The position numbers were made by a program, and so were the translations under genes. DNA of 64,000 bases from Ophiura sarsii (lineage: Eukaryota > Echinodermata > Ophiuroidea > Amphilepidida > Ophiuridae): assembly GCA_035610835.1 (NCBI GenBank), contig CM069459.1, positions 53,495,755 to 53,559,754 on the forward strand, read 5' to 3'. Below are positions 21,758 through 35,300 of this stretch, piece by piece. Numbering within the stretch: position 1 is the stretch's first letter; every line of letters begins with the position of its first letter. The notes beneath the pieces are model-generated. The model was not told where the DNA came from, made no database searches, and worked only from the letters and a program-made list of their open reading frames with translations.

Positions 21758-22565
21758 TGGAATAGATATCCCGCACTCTGTGTCACAATATGAAACCACA
21801 AATTATACAGTCTGGATTCCTGTCAACAAGGAAAGAAATGACTTTTGCTCACACTTCTACGCCGCATCCTGTAATTTATATGTCATTGTTAGTTTAACTA
21901 TATAGTGTTTCCTGTCGAAACGTAGTTCAAATGCAACAACATTATAACGTACCAGCAAGAAACATATTTATTTAAAATCTATTTATATATTTATATATTT
22001 ATGGATTAGCTGCCATCTACTCGGGAATAATAATTGTGTAAAAGATTGTCAGAAAGAAGAACACACCTGTTTCATGATATGTAGGTAGCATGGTGCATCG
22101 ATTCAATTGTAGTCCGTTGTAGTCCGTTTCAAATAGCTACAGTTTCCGTTGCGCATGGATAATTTAATAGGTTAAACAGTATTTGATATCATAAAGCCTA
22201 TACGGTTGTTATGCGTTGACACTCGAACCCATAACCTCCCAAAGCATTTTAAATTAGGCCTACTTAGGTGAAGCTGCGAAATTGGTACGCTGGCGTCTTA
22301 AGTAAAAGCTATCGTGCATATTATAATGATTCATACAATCTTAGTTTCAAACCAAACAGAAAGCAGGAATCCGAAAAACGTGCAGTACAATGGAAGTTCC
22401 ACCACGCCCTTTGTTTGTGATTCGTTGTTATGCTGTACGAGGTTGCCGATTTTAACCATAGTTTGCGGTGCTAGCAAATTATTGCTGTTTATATTGGCTA
22501 TTATTATTCAAACTATGCACAAAATTGTATCCAAATTAAAGACTCTAAACACTTTTGGTTGGTAT

Positions 22566-22970
22566 AGTCTATTTGGCCAGCACGAGACAGTGACGCAAAT
22601 GCGTATTCTACTAATTGCAGCATATTAACACGCGCGCCCACTCGAGGCGCTGGCGTATACACACAGGCGTTGAAAGACGGAAGATACATACGCGTGCGTT
22701 CGGCTGCGCCTGTTAAGTTACGTCACTGTCCAGAGGAAGCCAAATAGAGAATTATACTATAATAGTGCAGGAATTGAAACAACTATCTATATTTGTCTTC
22801 CTCTGGACAGTGATGTAACTTTACAAGCGCAGCATTTACGCACGCGTATAATAATTATGTTCCGTCTTTCGACGATTGCGTGTACGCTAGTGCCTCGAGT
22901 AGCCAAGCGAGTTTATGTGCTGCAATTAGTAGAATACGCAGTTAAGTCACTCGTGCATGAACAATATAGG
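22566..22970. repeat. Long imperfect hairpin upstream of gene B
   Basis: Left arm ctatttggcca…tgcgtattctactaattgca…ctcgaggcgctggcgt…ttacgtcactgtccagagg; the right arm is its reverse complement, ending tgcaattagtagaatacgca…cactcgtgcatg. It ends about 270 bp before the gene B start codon. The same structure is at 51259-51636 before gene C, so it predates the duplication. Confidence 0.8.
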
Positions 22971-23236
22971 CCTTTAATTATGCGATGCCATTATCAGATA
23001 AAGCGATTTATTTTCCCAGAGAATAGGAAAGGCAATTCGAGACTTAGGGTATAATTATAGACCATTACAACCACACCGGATCTTCCTTATGATCAAGCCT
23101 ATTGTCGTTTTATGGGTTCATTTTTTTAAAACGATTCTATCGTGTGGTTGCAACAGATAGAGCGATAGAGCGCTCATGACATGTCATAAAGGCCTTAAAT
23201 AGCGAAATTTTAATACAAGACTGCAATTGGCAAATC

Positions 23237-23303
23237 ATGGTTATAATGATGTGGTGTGTAGCCGTATGTCGGTGGTTCATTATCACATGCAGTATTTTAT
23301 CAG
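23237..23303 (+). CDS. Gene B exon 1: signal peptide
   Basis: ATG then MVIMMWCVAVCRWFIITCSI, a hydrophobic secretion signal, ending in phase 1 at donor gtaaga. The start was chosen because the gene C copy (51893) has the same ATG context (aatcATGGTTATAATGATG) and the frame closes before it. Confidence 0.82.
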
Positions 23304-26300
23304 GTAAGATTAGTACTATAGTAGGCGCAATGTTACTTTAACTGCGGTAAAACAGATCAGTAATTTCTTATCCATGGTAACTGAGACTATATAACTAATT
23401 AGTTATAACTAAATAACTAATTAGTTGTATTAGGCGAGGGGAAAAACATGTTCCACGGGTGAACATGACTCTCACAAAATGAAACAAAAAACACCAATAT
23501 CAAAACACCTTTAGTCATTTTTGGGAAATGGGCGTGACTGCGTTATGCAATATCTATAGATACATTTTTTTTTAAATGATAGTGTTATTAACAACAGACG
23601 CCTCATTTTTTCTACACGTTCAACAAAACCCGAAACTCCTCCCTCATAAATTTGTTACAGATAGGGGAATATGGAGCAACTGGACCGTGGGGCAAGTGGT
23701 CCGAAATGAAGGATTTTGTAATTGTATGGGCATACTGCTTTCTTTTGAACACTACGACTTTTGTTGAAACTTGACATATATCCTTACCTTCTACAATCTA
23801 AAACATTTGGAACTTTAGGGTATTTACACAATGTGATATTCTTCAGCTCTTTGAAGCCACCTCCTTGAGTGACTGATTGAAAATTCACAGATAGTATGGG
23901 CGATATATGAAGATGGGTTTATATCATGTTTAATGTACTTATTATGATTGATATATGCAACAGTAAATATATACATGCAGTACAGTCGCCTTAAGATGCT
24001 AGGTGCATATTGCATTTGATGGGTGCTATATTGTAGTGTGCTTAGTGACTTTCCGAAATATGATTAAAACCATAGGTTGTAGTTGAAATGACCGTAAAAT
24101 GGTGCATATTGCTAACTTGGGACATTGGTGGTTTTGATTTACGATCAATATTATCATTTAAAGAATGCTTCAACTTAAATCATTATCACGGATATTCATT
24201 TGGTAGATTTATTAGTTTAATCGGAAAAAGTGTACTTTAGGTCCCAGATACTGGTATACCAGTATCGGTCGATACTGGTACATGAATTTTGCCAGTATTG
24301 CTCGATACTGGAACAATTTACATGTTCCGGTATTGGGCGATACTGGTATATTTTTCATGTTCCAGTATTGGGCGATACTGGAACATTTTCATGTACCAGT
24401 ATCGGGCGCCGTAGTATACCAGTATCGGGCGATACTGGTACACATTCTACCAGAATCGACCAATACTGGAACAAAATAATGTACCAGTATCGATCGATAC
24501 TGATACATTATTTTGTCCCAGTATCGGGCAATACTGGAACATTCTTAACGTGCCAGTATCGAGCGATACTGGAACAAAATAATGTACCAGTATCGAACGA
24601 TACTGGGTGTTCTAGTATTGGTCAATACTAGTACAGTCTAGTATCTGGGAGCTAAAGTACACTTTTTCCATTTTATTTAAAGACACTCGTCTACTTGTAG
24701 GACCCGAACGCCGTAATATTTGCGAATTCAAAGATACTCGCTGGCTACAGAAATCTGTGAAATGGCTAAAAACAAAAATGCAAAACTTTTCTGAAATGTA
24801 TTGGAGTTATTGATTATTATGACAAATGGTGATATGTTTTTAAACATTTTGGCGTAAAATTTATTACGTCGCAGGCGTGTTTGAATAATGTTTCATCTCG
24901 ACAAAGTGCTAAGGGAGCAGTTCCATTTATACGCGATAAATTTATCGCGACTGTATCGGGGCCTGATATGTTTTGGACCCGATGTTTTTCAAGTTGATTC
25001 GCGATAAAATAGTCATCAGGCCCCGATAAAATAGACATCGGGGCCCGATACGAGGCCTCTGCCATACCCTGGGGTATGTTTAGCAAATAGAGCGGGACAT
25101 TGTTTAGCAAATACACGAGGATAATACAATTTACGTTAAACATCCATAATCAATAACATTATCTCTAAAAACATGAAATGCTGAATTTGTACCTTACAAC
25201 TAGAATAAATAGCCTGAAGCTCTATTTACATACCGACCACTTATCTTTCGTTATATTTAAACAAGCGGTAATACCCTACTCGATAAATAACCCTTTGCTT
25301 CTCGCAACTGTACGCGCTAAAAATCTCATCGGGGCCTGATAAAAAACTCATCGGGGCCCGGAACATTCTCGCAATTTTTATCGCGTACAAATGGAACTGC
25401 TCCCTAAGTCATTTGTTGGAGCAAGTGGTCCGAAGGGTATGGGGCAACTGGTCCGCCTGCAAAAACTTAATCAAAATTGTAAAATTCATTTTGAAAATTA
25501 GTTGTTAGTGTCAATAAAACATGACTCGGTATTGAAATGTGAATAGAATATGAAATAATTCACATTCTTTCTAGTTCTTAGACATTTTGGGGAATTTTGG
25601 GTCTAATACCACTTTTTCTGCTATTGAAGGATTACAATATGACATGAAATTGCTTTAGAATGGTTTAAAACCTCGGTATTATGAATTACATCTGTATTAT
25701 ATTTTGAATGGTGTCTGTAAAGGTATTTGCAATGACGAAATATCATGATTTATGTATTTTATCCACTGCTTTTTGTGCATGTCAACCTTTGGGTCATCAT
25801 TGTCATATTGACTAACTTCCCCTAACATGAAAAGATGGCTAAATATCAAGATGGTTTATTATAAGTACTTAATGGTGATTATATAAAGTAAATAAAATCA
25901 TTGAAGAAAGGGGTATATATAGACAAATGTATGGGGCATCTGAATATCACAACCATGTAACCATTTAACGAGGTTGATACCGTTTTATCTAATCAATGTG
26001 CAGTCGAAAATTTCGCTCGCTTTGTACACCATTAGTATACTGCTATTTACGCGTTAACCACGAAAACTGTATAAAACATGGGTTTCATGAGACATGTATC
26101 CTTTTTACATGTTATATAATATGGAAATGTGTTTGTAAAGAAAATACTGCCTAGTTTCCGTGTTGTCATTAACTGATTTCTGTGTGTTCTAACCGTTGGA
26201 ACATATAGGACCAGTTGCCCCAATGATGGGGTAACTGGTCCGTGCCAAGTAAAGTTTTTAGTTAGTGGTAATTGGTCTTTTCTTTAGATATTTTTTAACA

Positions 26301-29300
26301 TGGATTATATGTTATATGTAAACAGTTACATGGGTGCTATTTTCATAGCAATTCCATTAATATTTACACGAGCTTTAATCTTTTATATCATGAAAAAAGC
26401 TTAACCGGACCAGTTGCCCCATCCTCCCCTATTTGATGCTACAACATATCAACGTTTTGTAGTTTCAGAAAGTGCCCGGCAGATCCTAGATATCAGGGTG
26501 AATTCCTCTGATGAGGGTAATCCTGGTACGGGAACAGTGGAAGTTAAACTGGATGACACTGCATATTGGACTTTGGTTTGTCAAGGATCAGTAGTGGGTC
26601 GATGGGGGTTATCTGAAGCTACAGTTGCATGCAGACAACTTCAGTTTAAAGGAGGGTGGCCAGTCACAGTGGAACGGGATGACACGAATGACGGCGAGGT
26701 TGGGCGTGTCCATGATGTAGTATGTGATAGATGTAAGTTTAGGCAGAATTTATAGGTAGACTCATAAACTGTTTTTATCTATGAAATAATTGAAAACAAT
26801 GCCTTTGATAATAAATACGAGCTGCTGAATCCTGAATTCAGTTGTTTGTTGTTGTTCAAATGCGCACCTTCATGTGATTCCAGCACGTTTTTGATATTTG
26901 TAATCCATTTTAACGCACCTTTTCAAGTTGCCAGGGGTTTTCAATAATGTTTATTATATGCCTGTCAAATAGACACATTGATAATTGATTTGATTTGCTT
27001 ACTTATCTTTAAAAAGCTGAGGCATCGTTGCAAGATTGTCTTTACGAGTACTCCCTCGAAGATTGCTATTCACAGTTTGCAGGAGTCCAGTGTTACGGTA
27101 AGTGAATTATATATTACATCTTTAGACTGCTTCACATTTAGTTTGATGGATTTCAAATCAAATTTACTAATTGCTTTTAGATCTTAAATGTATGATGCAC
27201 TTAATTTATTCGCCAGACGCTTGATTACGTAAAAATCCAACACTCCATCATACCAATTAAAATGAGTTTTATCAGCACATCACATCTATTACAATTACGT
27301 AACTTGCCAATGTGTATGCATATTATTTGAGTAAGCGTTACCAGGGCTGGATTAACCATTGAGCCCCAGATTTGGGCCCCCAAATTTAGAGGACAAAAAT
27401 ATGATAACATTAAATTACCCACAATAAACACTGGCCAAATAAGGAAGAAACGCAGTTAATGTTCTCGCGCTATGCGCATTTTGCCCCCAAATGATATTTT
27501 CAGAAGCTCGTTCAAAGCCAAATTCGGGGCAACCCTACTTTTAAATTCTAAGTACACCACTGGTATCTCCTATTGTTCTCGATCTTAAGCCACTTGAGCC
27601 ACTTGAGAGCACCTGGATTCTCACAGTGAGTTGGGGGCTCCACATTTTGGCCTGGCCCTGGGCCTAAAATAAACACCCAAAAAGGTAAATCCGACCCTCT
27701 GAACGGTACAAATTTGTGCAAGTCCAAGCAGAGTATTTCAACATAGAACCCGGTCGAAGTGAAGCTTGGAAGGTCAATATTTTTTCGAGAAATCGGGTCA
27801 CAGCTATCATTTTAATTTTATAAATACAATTGTTTATCCTAGATTCATTTGATGTTCAATTATTTGGCGGTAGTGCGCCTAACGCAGGACGAATTGAAGT
27901 TAAATATGATGATTTGTGGGCTAATGTTTGCTTTAAGTCGGAGTCATCAACTAGGTATTTTCAATACGTTGAAAATATATGCAACGATATCGGATTTCCA
28001 GGTGCTATGTTAGTGAGGCAAGGAGGCTACGGGAATGGCATCCGGCCATACATAATTGAGTATACATGTAGTTGCCGATCAGGTAAAGTATGTCATGTTG
28101 TTTTAGTGTTTATGAATGCTTTTTAGCTCTTTATCTGCGGAAGAAAATATGTTTGTAGGGAACAGATAATTTACATTTGATTTATTTCAAATAATCTTGA
28201 CTTAAACGTTGGATCACTTTAAAGAAGTCATTTTAAGGTTTCTTCCTCATTATAGGCGGCAGCGAGAGTGGGGTATGGGAGGATTTCCCACTCCCTTAAA
28301 AATGCGGGTGACTGGACCATTTTAGCGTTAAGATTGCCCGTTGCATTGTAGTTTCAATATTTCACCAATTTATTCTTGAATAAACTCAATTTGTCGCACA
28401 ATATGGCTTCAGGGACATTTTTTGTTTAAAATATGAACATGTTTGCGAGCTTCGCGGGCATTTTTCGACGTGTAAATTACATGTATTACCTCATGATGTA
28501 TTCTTCAAGAGTTTTGAAAATTTCACGTGTTATCACCGACATTTGCCAACATCAATATCAATATCAATGGGCCTTATTCAGTTATAGTTGCAAAGTTACT
28601 GAGGTATGTTTACAGTCAGGGTAAACACTGTTTAATTTATCCTGTGCCAAATAAGTTAAGATCCACCTCGGATTACACAAAATGACATATAAATGAAGAG
28701 CTGATTTGCAAAAGGACTTACGTCCCCTTTTTTCATAAATCAGTTATAACCGGCAATATATAGTAGTTTGGTAGTAGTTTCAAGCAATGTGGGTAATTTT
28801 ATGGAAAACACACACACTTACATCCCATAGTAATTCAATACAGAAGTCCGAGATGTTATGCAAAAGGGCGTCCGTCAAAAAATATGTTTGGCAGAAGGGC
28901 TTAGACCCATTTACACTGTCCTTTAACTCAAAATACTATCCTTTATCATTCACTATCAAAAGACAACTGGAGAATAAAACGGAATTCTTATGCCTGTTTT
29001 GTCCCCTCACCAACTCCCAACGCCCTGCCACTTACTGTTCAATTTTGCGATAGTAATTTGTACAGTCCAATATTTGATTTGGTGAATGATTTTTCAGTGT
29101 AATAAACTGTTTGTGTGCATTATATTTATGGAATAGCCATATAAATCATATGTGCTTCTTTTATGTTTTTCAGGCACTGGTTCCAGCTTAGAGTGGTGTA
29201 TAGCAGAAACTCCTATACCAACACAAGGGAAAGTTCCTACATGTGGATATGATATGGAAGCAGTAGCTATATGTGCAGGTAGGATAGTATGTCTCTATCG

Positions 29301-32300
29301 GCAGTGGCGTAGCTAGGATATTTTTTACAGGGGGGGGGGGGGGGGGCAAGATTTCTAAAATTTTCGTAAAAGGTTGCCCCAATTTTTGTCTCTCTAATCA
29401 CTTACCTCGTGAATTTCACGTAAGTGGTGGTGGGGGGGGGGGGGGGGGGGGGGGGTGGGGGGGGGGGAGGGGTTGAGATCAAAAAATTTCGCACAGTCCA
29501 AAAAAAATCACACAGTCAAAATAAATCGCACAGTAAATGTACTACATGAACAATTTCTCGTCCCCATTTTCCCGCTTCTCCGTCCCCATTTTAGGTGTCC
29601 GGGGGGCAGTCTGCCCCCCCCCCCCTGCCCACCCCACCCACCGCTGCTACGCTACTGTAGACTATCGGATATTATGGTTACCTGACCGGTATTTTAAACG
29701 TTAATTATACAGTGAGGTGGGGGGGGGGGGGGGGGGGGGGTGGGGGCGGCGGTGTATAGCCTAATGCTGCAATAATACGCGTGAACGAAAGCGCGGATTA
29801 AGGTTGCTTGGACCGATATTCACATGTAATCATTGTAAAAAATAGCCCAAATGGTCAGGCGGCTTACTAACACAACACACCTACCCGAGCAATTACATGA
29901 TGACCTTCATTTCAGTCTAAACTCCGTTCATATCATTAGGCCATACGAGTAATAATCCTTGTTAAGGTTACATTGTGCCTTCTTTGAGAATCCGCATTCA
30001 CACGATTAAGGGTTGTGTTTGAGAGTGCATTCACACGGATAATTACAACTTTTATATATGAGTGCCCCCTCCCCCGGTAGTTATATCCCGGAAGCTCACG
30101 GTGAAGAATCTGCTATCCATAGTTTATCAAAACAATAATTAAGCCATACAAAGGAAGTTGTGGAATAATAGTACATTTTTGGGGAAAAGTGTACTGGTAT
30201 ACCAGTAGCGACCGATACTGGTACATGAATTTTGCCAGTATCGCTCGATAGTGGAACAATTTACATGTTCCAGTATCGGTCGATACTGGAACATGTAAAT
30301 CGTTCCAGTATCGCTCGATAATGGAACGATTTAATTTAACGATTGTTCCAGAACTCGTGTATTGTCATATTTGTGAAAAGGGGACGACTATTTCAGCTTT
30401 AAAAAATAGCGACATTTTTACGACGACAGCTTTGAGTGCATTATAGTTATTTTTTTCTGTTTCAAATACGTGTTCAGTTGTTGTATATGAATTACGGGAT
30501 TTTTTGCTATTATTTGTTTGAAGGAAAGAAATGTCGTAGTGTTTCAAAATATTGCGAGGGAAACCCATCTCATTCATTATGGTTTGGGAACAACATTGTT
30601 TATGTTGGAGTACTACACCCTATGGGGTCTTTAAATATCTTTCTCTTGAAGTTGTTGTGGCTCTGAAAAGAGCTTTTATGGATAACAGTAGGATGAGCTG
30701 ATTGGTAAAGTCCATTTTACGTTACGTATGCATGATCATTTTCGATTGAGTATAGGATTGATTTCACGATTTTAGTCCTCACATATAAATCTCTCCATCA
30801 ACAAACACCGGACTATCTTGCAAATTTGCTCCATGTTCAGACTGGTTGCAGGTGTCTACGCTCCACCTCTTCTGCACCACATTTAGTTGAACCCAGAACT
30901 CACCTTATCACATTTGCGGATCGTGCCTTCTCATCCTATGCTCCTCGTCAATGGAATCGGCTTCCTGATCATATCAGAAATGCAGATTCCATCAACATAT
31001 TTAAACGACTTTTAAAGTGTCATCTTTTTGAACATGCTTTTGTAAAGTAGTTTTCTCTGTGGTACATTGTGCCAAAGCGCCTTAGTACAAGTTTCTGGCG
31101 CTATATAAATTTCAGTGATTGATTGATTGATTGATTGATTCTCTTTTTGTAAAATTGAGTGGCTTGGAAAACTACCGATGATATGTATCTCAAACGAAAA
31201 TCGTTGTGATCTCCACGCCTCCACGTTCTCGTGAAACTACTTCAAAATGCTACGGGTTTCCTCGTAAATCAGACCAGAAATAGCATTGATCATCTATACC
31301 GTCTTTGCTTTGATATCCTCACGGATAGATTTTCGGTAATACCCTGGATTTATCAAACTTTGCGGTGACGCTTTACCACATCAAGACATGACCATGATAA
31401 TAAGTTCATTCTTGTGTCAATTCAATAATAATGATGTTGCGCTGCTTGAGAAAATAACATACAACATACTGGTACATTTTTCATGTTCCAGTATTGGGCG
31501 ATACTGGCATATTTTTAATGTTCTAGTATTGGGCGATACTGGTACATTTTTCATGTTCCAGTATTGGGCGATACTGGCATATTTTTAATGTTCTAGTATT
31601 GGGCGATACTGGTACATTTTTCATGTTCCAGTATTGGGCGATACTGGTACACATTCCAGTATCATACTGGTACACATTCCAGTATCGGGCAATACTGGAA
31701 CATTTTAAACGTGCCAGTATCGAGCGATACTGGAACAAAATAATGTACCAGTATCGAACGATACTGGGTGTTCTAGTATTGGTCGATACTAGTACAGTCT
31801 AGTATCTGGGAGCTAAAGTACACTTTTTCCCATTTTTGTTAGCTTAATTAATTTTTCATAAACGTATAGTTTAGTTAGGCCTACGTGTTCAATCGAGTAC
31901 ACGCCTTCCAATAACTTAGGTAGTACTGCAAACTATTACGCATGGATCATACGTATAAGTACGTAAGACATAGTCGCCAAATTAATATTTTGCATTACCA
32001 TGATAATTGCAATGCAAATATTTATATGACTACATCTATCGTGTAAGTCTTATAACGTACACGTCACCAGAGTTGTAGTCAAGTCCACCCTACCCGAGTC
32101 CGAGTCCTTACCTCCCAGAGTCCGAGTCCGAAACCAAGTCCTTACTGTCCGAGTCCAAGACCGAGACCGAGTCCTTCATGTCCGAGTCCGAGTCCCGAGT
32201 CCTTATATATAGGCTCGTATTTTAAGTTCTGATGACATGTCATTAATTTTCTATCTACAATAGGATAACATATGAGTGACGTCAACATAATGATGCATTT

Positions 32301-35300
32301 TAAACCTTCGCATCCCCATAAATGTTAAAATGTTGATACCATTTTTATCCCCCTGGTTTGTAAAACCAGAAGGGGATTTTGTCATCATGTAATGTGCGTC
32401 TGTCTGTCTGTCTGTATGTATGTGGGGGTGTGGGGGTGTGGGGGTGTGTGTGCGTGTGTGCCTTTTGGTTAGCCTTTTTTCCAAATGCTGTATCTGTTGA
32501 AAGGATGGACGGATTGACTTCAAACCTTCAGTGATGGGTAGGCCATGGTCAAACACTGTAGCTGCTTGTTTGGGGGTCTAATTTGCAAAGGTCATCTAGA
32601 GGTCAAATCGTAAAAGTTGCCCGAATGCTGTATCTGTTGAAAGGATGGACGGATTGACTTCAAACCTTCAGTGATAGGTAGGCCATGGTCAAACACTGTA
32701 GCTGCTTGTTTGGGGGTCTAATGTGCAAAGGTCATCTGAGGTCAAAGGTCATTTAGAGGTCAAATCGTAAAAGTTGCCCGATTGACTTCAAACTTGGAGA
32801 AAAGAAACATGAACACCATGTGAACATGTTTAAAATAAATTAAAGGTCATCCAAGGTCATCTGAGGTCAAAGGTCATCCAGAGGTCAAATTTTAAAAGTT
32901 GCCCGATTGACGTCAAACTTGGAGACAAGAAACATGAACACCGGGTGAACATGTCTAAAATAAATTAGAGGTCATCTGAGGTCAAAGGTCATCCAGAGGT
33001 CAAAATCGTAAAAGTTGCCCGATTGACGTCAAACTTGGAGACAAGAAACATGAACACCGGGTGAACATGTCTAAAATAAATTAGAGGTCATCTGAGGTCA
33101 AAGGTCATCCAGAGGTCAAATCGTAAAAGTTGCCCGATCGACGTCAAACTTGGAGACAAGAAACATGAACCCTGGTAAAAACATGTCTAAAATAAATTAG
33201 AGGTCATCCGAGGTCAACGGTCATTAGAGGTCAACCAAGGTCAAAGGTCAACAAGGGGTTAATTTGTGCAATGAACACCGTGGGAACATGTAAAAAAATA
33301 ATTAGAGGTCATCTGAGGTCAAAGGTCATCCAGAGGTCAAATCGTTAAAGTTGACCGATTGACCTCAAACTTGGAGAAAAGAAACATGAACACCGGGGGA
33401 ACATGACCCATATATGACCGTTGACCTCATTTAGTTGATCTCCCAGCCAGGGGGATTCGCAAGTCGTGACTTGCAGTATTTTTAATTATAGGCATAAGAA
33501 TTGATTCAGATATTTAAAATGTGTCCAGAAGCTCATAGATTGAGAAATTACAAACTCGATTAACAAAATGTGTGATATTCTCTATAAAGCAACCCTTCTC
33601 CTGCTGTTTCACCTATTTATTTCCCTGATGTCATCACTAATTCCATTTTTTTTGTAAATTGCCAATGAAATATCCTCTTTGTAAGAAATGTTATCATATT
33701 ATTAAACAGTATAAACACTGATACAAAAACACCTAAAGACCATTTACATTGTACAAACAGTCTTTGATTTTGCACATGATTATTATAACTTTAATTATTT
33801 ATAGGTTCCCTCGAATTGTGTTTTAATGTTTGTAATTGTAATGGTTATCAAAAGTATTTTCAACAGCATATTTTTAACTGTTCAGATGTATTTATGATGA
33901 TTAATGACATTATTTCTAAACTGTTGAAGATTGGATGACTAAATAAGTATTTAATTACTGCCAACAAAATAAGCCAATATCAACTGGACTCGGACAGGAC
34001 TCGGGCACAATTCCCGAGTCCCTAGTGCCCGAGACCGAGTCCTTCACATCCGAGTCCGAGTCTGAGTCTGAGTCCGAGTCCGAGCCTGAGTCCGAGTCCG
34101 AGTCCTTCAAAATAGGGACTCGAGACCGATCTCGAGTCCAAGTCCGGACTCGAGTACTACATCACTGCAAGTCATGTGCAGGCTGTAACAAAAAAAAAGT
34201 TATACAATTTTGAGATACAAATTAAAAATCTCTCTCGTAGAATTTCTGTTTTGAGTTTAATGGTTTGCAAGGGGAATTTTCTTAGCTTTCGAATAAGCTT
34301 TTATTCATGACACTCGAGGTTCAGTAAGCAGATATATGATCAATTAGTCTCAAGTAGTCATGAAATCACCTAGGCCACTTTGGTTTAATCAATAGTAAAA
34401 CCACTGGGATCAATATGAATGGAATCGAACCAGGAACATAGCAGTAGGGCGCTCTTGTTAGACAACAATGGTTTCATTTAAGTGGTTAAAAGTACGAAGG
34501 TGAGGTCTTTATAAATAGCTGGGCAGTTCCGTAGTTACGGACGTACATTTCAGAGAATTCAGACACTTTGAGGGCTTGCAAAATCTAAACTATACCAGTT
34601 GCTTGATTATTAACACCTGGGTTTCAAGTATCTCTAGTAGGAGTATAAAACCTGAAAATTCCTTTGCTGTTCCATTTTCGGTTAATGAGATATGGCGTGA
34701 AAACCCTCCGTCGCGGACGTACGCAGAAAAAGTGATTTTTTCAGTACACCTGTATTCCTATCAAAAGTTCTCTGAAGTGTTCAGGTCTGTAATGAAAACT
34801 AATATTGTTTTGTTTGTAAGAGGGACAAACCTAAAGAAAACAAACAAAGAAAATTATCAGAACCTTTATCTTTAAGTTAAAATTGACTGATGTTTATCCG
34901 TCGCGGACGTACATATTAGTGTTGCGGACGTACATCTGTGAAATAATTCACAGATGTACGTCCGCGACACTAACAAAAGACCATGTATTAAACATGTAAA
35001 CAGATACAGAACAAAATAAGTTTTAAACATTAAGTATGAATCATCAGCTTTAGAAAAATACTTACTTCATTGGTTTCCAACATTACCAAAGTATTGAACA
35101 GAGTGGTTAAAAGTAGCAGCTTTTGGGAAGTGTACGTCCGCAACAGAAGGTACCAAATTTAATCCAAAAAGCATAATTCTTAAATATTTTGGTCATTTTA
35201 AGTAACTTTTTTATATGATACATAACACATGTTCATTGTTGTATTGATTGTATCAATTTGTAATACTTGCCTTAGTTCATTCATGGAAATAATTGCACTT

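Larger units (their letters stand above)
16651..23236. other. Intergenic region between genes A and B
   Basis: No protein gene supported. It holds a three-unit tandem repeat, a TA-flanked MITE, a CR1/L2-like 3' end, a very AT-rich stretch (18.7-19.6 kb), two copies of a ggcgggagccaagtcgggaa repeat (about 19728 and 20455), an hAT-like MITE, and from about 21.4 kb a block paralogous to the region upstream of gene C. Confidence 0.6.
21400..23330. repeat. Segmental duplication block upstream of gene B
   Basis: Collinear with about 49000-51990 upstream of gene C: shared words include ggatagattagctgcc-like blocks, tgcatggataatttaatagg, cctcccaaagcatttt, agctgcgaaattggtac, ctatttggcca, the hairpin, ccgttgtcag/ccattatcag and the signal-peptide exon. 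The C copy has extra insertions (about 49773-50420 and 50848-51215). Confidence 0.8.
23664..26429. mobile_element. 2.77-kb TA-flanked DNA transposon in intron 1 of gene B
   Basis: Empty site in gene C: gttagagaTAtttgatg. In B, TA is duplicated at 23662-23663 and 26430-26431. Ends are inverted with about 20 of 24 matches: GGGGAATATGGAGCAACTGG and the complement of GGGGAGGATGGGGCAACTGG. The subterminal word ggggcaactggtccg recurs inside (about 23689, 25440, 26210 and 26230, in both orientations). No transposase is recognisable, so it is non-autonomous. Two other elements are nested in it. The right end lies 39 bp before the exon 2 acceptor. Confidence 0.85.

Noticed and set aside
24230..24631. 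133-codon open frame with repeated QYR/SILxxF words
   Set aside because: Follows the CCAGTATCG palindrome repeat exactly; repeat translation, no domain.
24240..24660. Regular short palindromic repeats reminiscent of a CRISPR array
   Set aside because: Spacers are AT-rich and mostly alike, repeats vary, the cluster lies inside a TIR-bounded element, and the genome has introns; it is a mobile palindrome family.
26414..26468. Extending gene B's SRCR exon 2 upstream through its open frame
   Set aside because: The first part lies in the inserted transposon and crosses a strong acceptor shared with gene C; the signal-peptide exon joins in phase at 26469.
34025..34213. Glu/Ser-rich open frame
   Set aside because: Only a translation of the GAGTCC minisatellite at the end of a hAT-like element.
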